Assembly (NCBI GenBank): GCA_027622375.1
Contig: JAQCAB010000003.1
Location: 62,001-126,000 of the forward strand
DNA from: Bacteroidota bacterium
GTDB taxonomy: Bacteria; Bacteroidota; Ignavibacteria; UBA10030; UBA8401
Direction: 5' to 3'
Length of the DNA stretch: 64,000 bases
How positions within the stretch are numbered: position 1 is the first letter of the stretch; each line of letters starts with the position of its first letter. A model generated the notes under the pieces. It was given only the letters and a program-made list of their open reading frames with translations. It did no database searches and was not told the origin of the DNA. This document shows positions 36,339 to 44,070 of the stretch, piece by piece. The translations under genes were made by a program, and so were the position numbers.

Positions 36339-37258
36339 TATTTAACTTCCTCAAGTTGATTAAAAATTGCATTTGTATATGCGGTTGCATCAAATTCTTG
36401 TAAATCATCAATTGATTCACCAACACCAATAAATTTAATTGGGATTTTTAATTGTTGAACAATATTGACAACAATTCCTCCTTTTGCAGTTCCATCTAAT
36501 TTTGTAATAATTATTCCTGTCAATCCCAAATATTTTGAAAATACTTTTGCTTGCTCAATCCCATTTTGACCAGTTGATGCATCAATAACCAAATAAATTT
36601 CATGCGGTGCATCCGATATTATTTTTTTTATAACTCTTCCAATTTTTGAAAGTTCATCCATTAAATTATTTTTTGTGTGTAGTCTTCCTGCAGTATCAAT
36701 TAAAGCAATGTCATAATTTTTTGCAATTGCAGATTGGACAGTATCATATGCAACTGCACCAGGATCCGCACCTTGTTTTTGTTGAACAATGTCAATTCCA
36801 AGTCGCGAGGTCCAAATATTTAATTGTTCATTTGCAGCCACTCTAAAAGTATCTGCTGCGCCAATAATAACTTTTAAATTTTCTTTTTTATAAATATTTG
36901 CAAGTTTTGCGATAGTTGTAGTTTTGCCAACTCCATTTACGCCAATCAGTAAAATTACTTTCGGTTTTAGAGTTGCTGTACTTTTAGATTCAAATTGATT
37001 TAGAGTTTTGATAATTTCATTTTGCAGAACTTCTTGTAGTGTATTTTCGGTTTCAGTTTTTTTAAAATTATTTTTTAATTCTGAAATTAATTGTTTCGTG
37101 AAATCATATCCGAAATCAGAAAGAATTAGTATTTCTTCAATTTCTTTTAGTTCAGATTCATTTAATTCACGACCTAAAAAGGATATCTGAGAAAGTTTTT
37201 CCTTTAAAAAGTTTCTGGTTTTGTTAAATCCTTCACGAATTTTTGAAATTGAAAACAT
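36338..37258 (-). CDS. ftsY: Signal recognition particle receptor FtsY
   Basis: This 306-residue GTPase has the NG domain only, without a long acidic A domain. Motifs are GVNGVGKTTTIAKLAN (G1), AADTFRVAANEQLNIW, DTAGRLHTKNNLMDEL (G3) and TKLDGTAKGG (G4). It docks ribosome-SRP complexes at the Sec translocon. Neighbours are pgsA upstream (2 bp) and the epimerase downstream (overlap). Confidence 0.96.
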   Translation of the reverse strand: MFSISKIREGFNKTRNFLKEKLSQISFLGRELNESELKEIEEILILSDFGYDFTKQLISELKNNFKKTETENTLQEVLQNEIIKTLNQFESKSTATLKPKVILLIGVNGVGKTTTIAKLANIYKKENLKVIIGAADTFRVAANEQLNIWTSRLGIDIVQQKQGADPGAVAYDTVQSAIAKNYDIALIDTAGRLHTKNNLMDELSKIGRVIKKIISDAPHEIYLVIDASTGQNGIEQAKVFSKYLGLTGIIITKLDGTAKGGIVVNIVQQLKIPIKFIGVGESIDDLQEFDATAYTNAIFNQLEEVK

Positions 37259-37260
37259 AT

Positions 37261-37794
37261 TTATACTTTTTCTTCTACAATTAATTTAAACTCTTGCCAA
37301 TATAAATAGACTGAATAGAATGAATAAATAGTTGCAATTAAAATTATTATTTCTTTTAAAATATAAATTTGAGAATAATTTAAAAGTGCCAAGGATAATG
37401 CAACTGAAATAAAGAAAATTGTAATTTTCCCTGTAGTATTTGACTTGATTACTTTATTGTATTTTTGTTTTAAATAAATTGCAGCACTCAAAATTAATAT
37501 ATCTCTTCCCAAAACTACTACAAAAAACCACGTTGCTATATTATTCCAAAGCCAAAGTATAATTATAAAAATTGTTATTGCAATTTTATCTACTAGAGGA
37601 TCAATAATTATACCAATCTCGCTTGATAAATTATATTTACGCGCAATGTAGCCATCAAATCTGTCAGTCAATCCAGCGATTACCACAATTGAAAAAGCAA
37701 ACCACCTTTGATATTGTAAATCATTATTCATCATAACCATGAAAAAAGGAATTACAAGCAGCAACCTAAAAATACTTAAAATATTTGGCAGCAT
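37261..37794 (-). CDS. pgsA: CDP-alcohol phosphatidyltransferase (PgsA-like)
   Basis: This 177-residue membrane enzyme has the CDP-alcohol motif DGYIARKYNLSSEIGIIIDPLVD, which fits DG-x2-AR-x8-G-x3-D-x3-D, preceded by LTDRF. Size and the start MLPNILSIFRLLLVIPFF fit phosphatidylglycerophosphate synthase. A different alcohol acceptor cannot be excluded. It lies between purF (5 bp) and ftsY (2 bp). Confidence 0.85.
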   Translation of the reverse strand: MLPNILSIFRLLLVIPFFMVMMNNDLQYQRWFAFSIVVIAGLTDRFDGYIARKYNLSSEIGIIIDPLVDKIAITIFIIILWLWNNIATWFFVVVLGRDILILSAAIYLKQKYNKVIKSNTTGKITIFFISVALSLALLNYSQIYILKEIIILIATIYSFYSVYLYWQEFKLIVEEKV

Positions 37795-37799
37795 TTATT

Positions 37800-39296
37800 T
37801 TATTTATCCAATTCCTCTTTTATTTTTCCTTTTTCAATTGGAGTTGGATATGGTCCTCCAAAACATGCATAACAATAATTTTTAGTTTTACTTTTTGGAA
37901 CCGATTCTAATAATTTTTCGATTGAAAGAAATTGCAAAGAGTCCACTCCAATTTCTTTTCTTATTTTCTCAACATCCTTATTACATTGGACAGCAATTAA
38001 TTCTTTGCTACTCGGGAAATCCATTCCATAATGACAAGGTTGAACAATTGGCGGTGAAGTTATACGCATGTGGATTTCAGATGGAGATGCTTCTTTTAAT
38101 AATTTTACAAGTTGTTTTGCTGTAGTGCCACGAACTATTGAGTCATCAACAACAATGACTTTTTTATTTTTTAAAACTTGTTTAACAGTGTTGAATTTAG
38201 TTTTAACTTTCATTGCTCTATCATCTTCAGCTGGCTGGATAAAAGTTCTTCCGACATAATGATTCCTAATTAAGCCAATTTCATATTGTGATGAACTTCC
38301 AAGTTTTTGACTTTCAGTTACAAATCCAAGTGTTGCTGTATTACTTGAATCAGGAACACTAATTATAACCGGTGCTGAATTATTATCTGATTTGACAAAT
38401 GATTCTTGAGCTAATGCTTGACCAAGTTTACGACGAACTTTATCAACTGATTCTCCATTTATATAACTATCGGGACGAGAAAAATAAATATATTCAAAAA
38501 TACAATGATGAGTTGTTTGGGTTTTCTTTTTTAGCTTATAACTTTTCATTTTTCCCGATGTTAAACTTTTTTTATCAATTACAATTAATTCACCAGGTTT
38601 TACATCTCTTACAAATTCTGCGTCAATGATATCAAACGCACAAGTTTCGGATGCGACAATAAACGATTTCCCTTTTTTTGCAATTGAAAGTGGTCTAAAT
38701 CCAAAAACATCTCGCGCAATAATCAAAGATGTATCAGTTAAAATTAAAATTGAAAATGCGCCTTCAACTTTATTGACTGCATCAAGTATTTTATCAATTT
38801 GATTTTTCTTTTTACTCCGCGCAATTAAATGTAAAAATAACTCGCTATCTGAAGTTGTTTGAAAAATCGTTCCACTATTTTGTAACTCAGTTCTTAGTTT
38901 ATGAAAATTTGTTAAATTTCCGTTATGAGCAACAGCCAAATTTCCATTTGCATAATTAACAATGAATGGTTGAATATTTTGTCTATTTTTTGATGCACCA
39001 GAAGTTGAATATCGATTATGTCCGATGCTTGAATTCCCTTTTAATTGTTCTGATAAAATCTTTTGATCCTTAAAAACATCAGTAACTAATCCCATTCCTT
39101 TAATAATATTGAACACTTGTTTCTTCTTTTTTTTATCAAATTGAGATGAAACTATTCCGGCAGCTTCTTGACCACGATGTTGCAATGCATGTAAACCAAA
39201 ATAAGTTAAAAGTGAAGCACTGGGATTTCCAAAAACTCCGAATACACCACAAGCACATCTTGGTTTATCGATTGGGAGTTTATTTTTTTTAATCAT
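37800..39296 (-). CDS. purF: Amidophosphoribosyltransferase
   Basis: This 498-residue enzyme catalyses the first step of purine synthesis. An N-terminal propeptide ends before the catalytic Cys16 (CGVFGVFG). Glutaminase motifs are ALQHRGQEAAGIV, GHNRYSTSG and VAHNGNL. The PRPP-binding motif is VIVVDDSIVRGTT. Cysteines in CAFDIIDAE, CHYGMDFPS and CYACFGG occupy the positions of the four [4Fe-4S] ligands of the B. subtilis enzyme, so this is the Fe-S class. No other pur gene is adjacent. Confidence 0.96.
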   Translation of the reverse strand: MIKKNKLPIDKPRCACGVFGVFGNPSASLLTYFGLHALQHRGQEAAGIVSSQFDKKKKKQVFNIIKGMGLVTDVFKDQKILSEQLKGNSSIGHNRYSTSGASKNRQNIQPFIVNYANGNLAVAHNGNLTNFHKLRTELQNSGTIFQTTSDSELFLHLIARSKKKNQIDKILDAVNKVEGAFSILILTDTSLIIARDVFGFRPLSIAKKGKSFIVASETCAFDIIDAEFVRDVKPGELIVIDKKSLTSGKMKSYKLKKKTQTTHHCIFEYIYFSRPDSYINGESVDKVRRKLGQALAQESFVKSDNNSAPVIISVPDSSNTATLGFVTESQKLGSSSQYEIGLIRNHYVGRTFIQPAEDDRAMKVKTKFNTVKQVLKNKKVIVVDDSIVRGTTAKQLVKLLKEASPSEIHMRITSPPIVQPCHYGMDFPSSKELIAVQCNKDVEKIRKEIGVDSLQFLSIEKLLESVPKSKTKNYCYACFGGPYPTPIEKGKIKEELDK

Positions 39297-39314
39297 AATG
39301 CAATATCCTAAAAT

Positions 39315-40910
39315 TTAAGTTGTAACTCCACTGAAGGAATCTTTTTTCCAATTCAAATCATCAACATTCGGAAAATCTAAAATGTAATGCAAACCTCTTG
39401 ATTCATTTCTGCTTAAAGCTGATGAGATTATTAAATTTGCAACAATTGCTAGATTACGAAGCTCAATTAACTCTTCTGTAACTTTTGTGCGTTTATAAAA
39501 TTCTAATATTTCATTTAAAATTAAATTTATTCTATCTTTTGCACGTTCTAATCTAATTTTACTTCTAACAATTCCGACATAATCCATCATTAAGGTTTGA
39601 ATTTCTTTTCTATTATGCGCAATTAAAATCCATTCTTGATTATTAATTGTTCCTGAATCGTTCCATTCTTTTATTTCAGGCAGATTTGTTTTGTAATCAC
39701 CAACTTCTTTAATTTTATTAAAAGCTCTATATGAAAAAACTAAAGCTTCCAATAACGAATTACTTGCAAGTCGATTTGCACCATGCACACCAGTCATTGC
39801 AACTTCGCCAATTGCATATAAACCAATTATTGATGTTTCACCATTTTCAGTTGTATAAACTCCACCGCAACAATAATGTGCTGCCGGAACAACTGGTATC
39901 ATTTCTTTTGTAATGTCAATTTTAAGTGACAAACATTTATCATAAATATTTGGGAATGTATTTTTGAGTAATTGTTTATCAATATGTGTTGCATCAAGAT
40001 ATACATATTGCTCACCTGATTGTTTTAATTCTGAGTCAATTGCTCTTGCAACAATATCACGTGATGCAAGTGAACCTCGTATATCATATTTTGAAATAAA
40101 ATCTTCACCATTTTTATTTTTAAGAATTGCACCTGCGCCTCTCAAGGCTTCTGAAATTAAAAATGATGGCGATCCTGAATTAAATAAACTTGTTGGATGA
40201 AATTGAATAAACTCCATATTTGATATTTTTGCACCAGCTCTGTACGACATTGCAATTCCATCACCAGTTGCAATAAGTGGATTTGTTGTATGCAAATAAA
40301 CTTGTCCAACTCCGCCAGTTGCCAAAATTGTTACATTTGATTTAAAAATTTTTATTTTGTTTGCATTTACATCAAGTGCATAAACACCCCAACATCTTTT
40401 TTGAAAATTTGAATTTATAGTTTGATGCTCAGTTAAGAGATCAACACAAATATGATTTTCAAGAATTTTAATATTTTTGTTTTCAGATATTTTTTGTAAA
40501 AGTACTCGCTCAATTTCTTTTCCAGTTAAATCATTCGCGTGGACAATTCTATTATGCGAGTGTCCACCTTCTCTTCTAAGTTGAATTTCATCTCCTTCAA
40601 ATGTAAATTCAGCACCAAAATTTAAAAGTTCCTTAACACGAATTGGTCCTTCCTTTACAAGAATTTCAACTCTTTTTTCATTGCAAATTCCTGCTCCAGC
40701 AATTAATGTGTCATTTATATGAGATTCAAAAGAATCATCATTTGAAAAAACTGATGCAATTCCACCTTGTGCGTAATTTGTGTTTGACTCCCTTTTTTCT
40801 TTCTTAGTGATTATTGTAACTGATCCAAGTTTTGCAGCATTTAAAGCAAAAGTTAATCCTGCAATTCCACTTCCGATAACAAGAAAGTTTGAAGTTTCAG
40901 AATTGCTCAT
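39315..40910 (-). CDS. nadB: L-aspartate oxidase
   Basis: This 531-residue flavoenzyme oxidises aspartate to iminoaspartate for NAD synthesis. It has the FAD-binding GSGIAGLTFALNAAKLG, TNYAQGGIASV, the active-site EGGHSHNRIVHANDLTG, FIQFHPTSL, and the C-terminal RNESRGLHY arginine region. It lies one base after coaE. nadA and nadC are not in the window. Confidence 0.95.
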   Translation of the reverse strand: MSNSETSNFLVIGSGIAGLTFALNAAKLGSVTIITKKEKRESNTNYAQGGIASVFSNDDSFESHINDTLIAGAGICNEKRVEILVKEGPIRVKELLNFGAEFTFEGDEIQLRREGGHSHNRIVHANDLTGKEIERVLLQKISENKNIKILENHICVDLLTEHQTINSNFQKRCWGVYALDVNANKIKIFKSNVTILATGGVGQVYLHTTNPLIATGDGIAMSYRAGAKISNMEFIQFHPTSLFNSGSPSFLISEALRGAGAILKNKNGEDFISKYDIRGSLASRDIVARAIDSELKQSGEQYVYLDATHIDKQLLKNTFPNIYDKCLSLKIDITKEMIPVVPAAHYCCGGVYTTENGETSIIGLYAIGEVAMTGVHGANRLASNSLLEALVFSYRAFNKIKEVGDYKTNLPEIKEWNDSGTINNQEWILIAHNRKEIQTLMMDYVGIVRSKIRLERAKDRINLILNEILEFYKRTKVTEELIELRNLAIVANLIISSALSRNESRGLHYILDFPNVDDLNWKKDSFSGVTT

Positions 40911-40911
40911 T

Positions 40912-41511
40912 TTAGTTTTTTGCTATTTTCTTAAATAATTCAAAATAAAATTTAGAAATATTTTTTAGATCTTTTAAGCTTTTATTATTTATAATTATAA
41001 AATCTGATATTTGTTCGTACTCAGAATCTTTTGGTTGATTTTTTGAACGATTTATTAATTCCTCTTTTGAAAATTGATTTTTCAATTTTCTTTCAAATCT
41101 AATATTCTTATCAAGCATGATAGAAATTATAAAATCACAATATTTAATTAATTGCGTCTTGGGAAGAATTGCACTTTCAATTAATACTAATTTATTTGTT
41201 AATGATAATGATTTTATTTTTTTTCGAACTTGGTGAATTACTGCTGAGTGTACAATTTCATTTAGCTTTTTTAGTTTTAATTTATTTTTAAAAACTATAT
41301 CAGCTAAATAATTTTTGTTAATTTTATTTTCAGGAGTTAAAACTGAGGCTCCAAAATATCTTATTATTTGAAATCTAACATTATAATTATTTGCTAAAAC
41401 AAAATGGCCAACTTCATCTGCAATAATTACAGGAATACCAAGTTTGCTAAAATAGTTGCAAAACGTTGTTTTGCCACTACCAATTCCACCTGTAACACCA
41501 ATTATAATCAC
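40912..41511 (-). CDS. coaE: Dephospho-CoA kinase
   Basis: This 199-residue kinase performs the last step of coenzyme A synthesis. It begins with the P-loop GVTGGIGSGKTTFCNYFSKLG and contains PVIIADEVGHFV (the DxD-like acceptor site region) and LVLIESAIL. The usual RDAD-like segment is degenerate but the layout fits. It is 3 bp from rny and one base from nadB. Confidence 0.92.
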   Translation of the reverse strand: MIIIGVTGGIGSGKTTFCNYFSKLGIPVIIADEVGHFVLANNYNVRFQIIRYFGASVLTPENKINKNYLADIVFKNKLKLKKLNEIVHSAVIHQVRKKIKSLSLTNKLVLIESAILPKTQLIKYCDFIISIMLDKNIRFERKLKNQFSKEELINRSKNQPKDSEYEQISDFIIINNKSLKDLKNISKFYFELFKKIAKN

Positions 41512-41514
41512 AGT

Positions 41515-43071
41515 TTATTTTGCAATTGCGATTGATCTTTTTTCTCTAATTACTACAACTTTAATTTGTCCGGGATATTCTAATTCTTGTTGAATTTTTT
41601 TTGCAATGTCTAAAGCCATTTGTTCAGCCATCATATCATCAACAATATCATGTTCAACAATAACTCTAATTTCGCGACCAGCTTGAATTGCGTAAGTTTT
41701 TTGAACACCTTTAAATGACGATGCGAGAGTTTCAAGTTTTTCTAATCGCTTTGCATATCCTTCAACTGATTCTCTTCTTGCGCCAGGTCGTGATCCACTT
41801 ATAGAATCCGCAGATTGAACTAAAGAAGAAATTGGATGCTCCATAGGAATATCATCATGATGTGCACCAATTCCATTTAAAACAATTAAATGTTCACCAT
41901 ATTTTTTTGCAAAATCCATTCCTATTATTGCATGCGGACCTTCAATACTTTTATCAATTGTTTTTCCGATATCGTGTAATAATCCCGCCCGTTTTGCAAG
42001 AGTTATATCAAGTCCAAGTTCTGCCGCCATAATTCCACAAAGATGTGATACTTCAATACTATGCTGTAGTAAATTTTGACCGTAACTTGTTCTAAACTTC
42101 ATTTTGCCAATATGACGGAAAATTTCTTTATGTGCTCCGCCCAATCCAACTTCAACAAAAGTATTTTCACCAACACGAAGTGCTTCTTCCAATAATTCTT
42201 TTTCAACTTTCGAAACTACTTCTTCAATTCTTGCTGGATGAATTCTACCATCAGAAATTAATCTTTCAAGTGAAACTCTAGCGACTTCTCTTCTAAAAGC
42301 ATCAAATCCAGATAATATTACAGCTTCAGGTGTATCGTCAACAATAACATCAACTCCAGTTGCAGCTTCAAGCGCGCGAATATTTCTTCCTTCCTTCCCA
42401 ATAATTCGCCCCTTCATTTCATCACTTTCTAAATGAAGAACGCTTACAGTAGTTTCAACTGCATGATCAGTTGCAGTGCGTTGAATTGCCTGAACAATAA
42501 TTTTTTGAGCTTCACGTTTTGCTTCTTCTTTTAAGTTATCCCGAATTTCTTTTAAACTTAGAGCTGCGTCAGTTTTTGCTTCCTCAATTAAATTTTGAAT
42601 TAAAAGTTTTTTTGCCTCTTCCCGAGACATTCCACTTGCTCTTTCGAGTCGTGTATTTTCTTCCGCTATTAAATTATCAAGTTCTTCAGTTTTTATTTGA
42701 GCAGTTTTTTTCTTTTCCTCTAAATCTGTTTGATTAGTTTGAAGTTCACGCTCTTTTTTATTTAATAACTCAGCACGCCGTTCTAAATTTTCTTCTCGCC
42801 CATTTAATTGTTTTTCGTAAGCTAAATGTTTTTGTTTTTTTTGATTTGCATCAATATCATACTCATGCTTTTTTTTATGCCATTCTTGTTTTACTTCATT
42901 TGATTTTTGTTGTTTTATATTTTGAGCTTCTTTTTCTGCTTCAGATATTATTTTTTTTGCTCTTTCCTCAAGTCTTCCAACTTTTGAAACATTAATTCTC
43001 GATTGAAAACTCCAACCCAAAAAAACACCTATAATTAAACTTATAATTATCAAAACCACATTTGCATCCAT
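41515..43071 (-). CDS. rny: Ribonuclease Y
   Basis: I chose ATG at 43071 (518 residues) because GGAGG lies 4 bases before it; an in-frame start nine codons upstream lacks this. The N-terminal membrane span (DANVVLIIISLIIGVFLGWS) is followed by a long coiled coil (about 25-190), a KH domain with EGRNIRALEAATGVDVIVDD, and an HD domain with AGLLHDIGKTIDKSIEGPHA. It is a membrane-bound endoribonuclease that starts mRNA turnover. It follows the 6S-like RNA and zapA on the same strand. Confidence 0.95.
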   Translation of the reverse strand: MDANVVLIIISLIIGVFLGWSFQSRINVSKVGRLEERAKKIISEAEKEAQNIKQQKSNEVKQEWHKKKHEYDIDANQKKQKHLAYEKQLNGREENLERRAELLNKKERELQTNQTDLEEKKKTAQIKTEELDNLIAEENTRLERASGMSREEAKKLLIQNLIEEAKTDAALSLKEIRDNLKEEAKREAQKIIVQAIQRTATDHAVETTVSVLHLESDEMKGRIIGKEGRNIRALEAATGVDVIVDDTPEAVILSGFDAFRREVARVSLERLISDGRIHPARIEEVVSKVEKELLEEALRVGENTFVEVGLGGAHKEIFRHIGKMKFRTSYGQNLLQHSIEVSHLCGIMAAELGLDITLAKRAGLLHDIGKTIDKSIEGPHAIIGMDFAKKYGEHLIVLNGIGAHHDDIPMEHPISSLVQSADSISGSRPGARRESVEGYAKRLEKLETLASSFKGVQKTYAIQAGREIRVIVEHDIVDDMMAEQMALDIAKKIQQELEYPGQIKVVVIREKRSIAIAK

Positions 43072-43082
43072 AAATCCTCCAT

Positions 43083-43309
43083 TAAAAAAAATCCGCACAA
43101 ATCAACATTCGTCTAGTGACATGAAAGAACCCTTTCAATTTCACTTTTGGTGTGTTCCGAATCGTTTCTTACTTCCACAGATTGTGCAAAATGCACAATA
43201 CTAGAATTAACTAGTCGAGGCCTGTAATATGACGTTAACGAGTAACACTCCGAATTTATTACTTATTCGGTTCTTTATGTAATAAAGACGATGGCTGACA
43301 GCGCGGATT
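43083..43309 (-). ncRNA. ssrS: 6S RNA candidate between zapA and rny
   Basis: No reading frame fills this gap. Read on the minus strand, the ends pair as AATCCGC (43303-43309) with GCGGATT (43090-43096), followed by a U-tract (43083-43090). Further in, AAAGAACC pairs with GGTTCTTT (43269-43276 with 43124-43131), and an apical hairpin ATTGTGCA/TGCACAAT closes the structure near 43180-43200. A long rod-like hairpin of about 210-220 nt beside zapA is what 6S RNA looks like. It binds RNA polymerase and tunes transcription in stationary phase. A TATAAT at 43307-43312 overlaps the 5' arm, so the exact 5' end is uncertain. Confidence 0.65.
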
Positions 43310-43315
43310 ATATAC

Positions 43316-43660
43316 TTATTTATTTTCATCTGGATCTAAATTTTCATCACTCGTTTCATCTTTTGCCGGTTGAATTGGCAAATATGAATCCATATAGTTT
43401 GTCATTTTAATTAATTCATCTTCCAGAAGCGTTTTAATATTTTTAGCAGTTTCTCTTTCTTTGAACAAATCTTCAGTAATGTTTAATGCCGATAAAACAG
43501 AAACAGTCAACGGCGGTTGATCTGGGATTTGTTTATGCACTACATCAATCATAGAATCTACGTAATGTGCAATACTTCTCGTAAATTCTTCGCTGTCACC
43601 TCGTAATGGGTATTCTAACCCAAAAATTTTAACTCTTATACTTTTTCGTTTCTCAGTCAT
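43316..43660 (-). CDS. zapA: Cell division protein ZapA
   Basis: This 114-residue protein starts RKSIRVKIFGLEYPLRGDSEE and continues to a coiled coil, the ZapA layout. ALNITEDLFKERE matches the family's conserved ALNIADELF segment. ZapA binds FtsZ and stabilises the Z ring. The acidic tail is lineage specific. It follows a coiled-coil gene by one base and precedes the 6S-like RNA, and its stop lies 6 bases from the RNA's outer stem. Confidence 0.9.
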   Translation of the reverse strand: MTEKRKSIRVKIFGLEYPLRGDSEEFTRSIAHYVDSMIDVVHKQIPDQPPLTVSVLSALNITEDLFKERETAKNIKTLLEDELIKMTNYMDSYLPIQPAKDETSDENLDPDENK

Positions 43661-43661
43661 T

Positions 43662-44066
43662 TTACGAAATATAATTATTTAATTTATCTAAAACGTCTTC
43701 AATCTCTGCTTTAAATTTAACTCTTTCATTTTGCGAAAAAAATACACCACTAGAAATTTTTTCGTTTGCTTCGATTAATTGATCTCTTAATTTTTTAATT
43801 TCAGTACTTTTTAAGAATAAAGAATTATTTACATCACTTAAATTAGTTTCACATTGCTGTAAATTATTATTTATTGTAGAATTTTCTTGTTGCAATGCAG
43901 TTAAAGAATTATTTACATCATGTAAATTAGTTTCACATTGCTGTAAATTATTATTTATTGTAGAATTTTCTTGTTGCAATGCAGTTATTGTTGCACCTGC
44001 AATTGTAATCTTTTCCCAAAGATTTTCTAAAAGTACTTTTACATTTTCTTCAGATTCACTCGGCAT
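43662..44066 (-). CDS. Coiled-coil protein with internal 28-residue duplication
   Basis: This 134-residue protein is helical throughout. Two nearly identical 28-residue units (ALQQENSTINNNLQQCETNL then DVNNSL) occupy about residues 27-82. It has no signal peptide or membrane span. Its place one base upstream of zapA and after pheT suggests a ZapB-like or other divisome coiled coil, but no family motif is visible. The duplicated DNA is almost unchanged, so the expansion is recent. Confidence 0.7.
   Translation of the reverse strand: MPSESEENVKVLLENLWEKITIAGATITALQQENSTINNNLQQCETNLHDVNNSLTALQQENSTINNNLQQCETNLSDVNNSLFLKSTEIKKLRDQLIEANEKISSGVFFSQNERVKFKAEIEDVLDKLNNYIS
43821..43988. repeat. 84-bp direct tandem duplication
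   Basis: Units 43821-43904 and 43905-43988 differ at only about three bases (CACTTAA against CATGTAA, and the last base). The repeat is in frame and inserts exactly 28 codons into the coiled-coil gene. Confidence 0.9.
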
Positions 44067-44070
44067 AATT

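Noticed and set aside
43083..43309. tmRNA (ssrA)
   Set aside because: Too short, with no tRNA-like alanine acceptor ends and no tag reading frame; the end-to-end hairpin fits 6S RNA better.
43821..43988. CRISPR array or mobile repeat
   Set aside because: Only two directly adjoining copies without spacers, in frame within a coiled-coil gene; this is a coding duplication.
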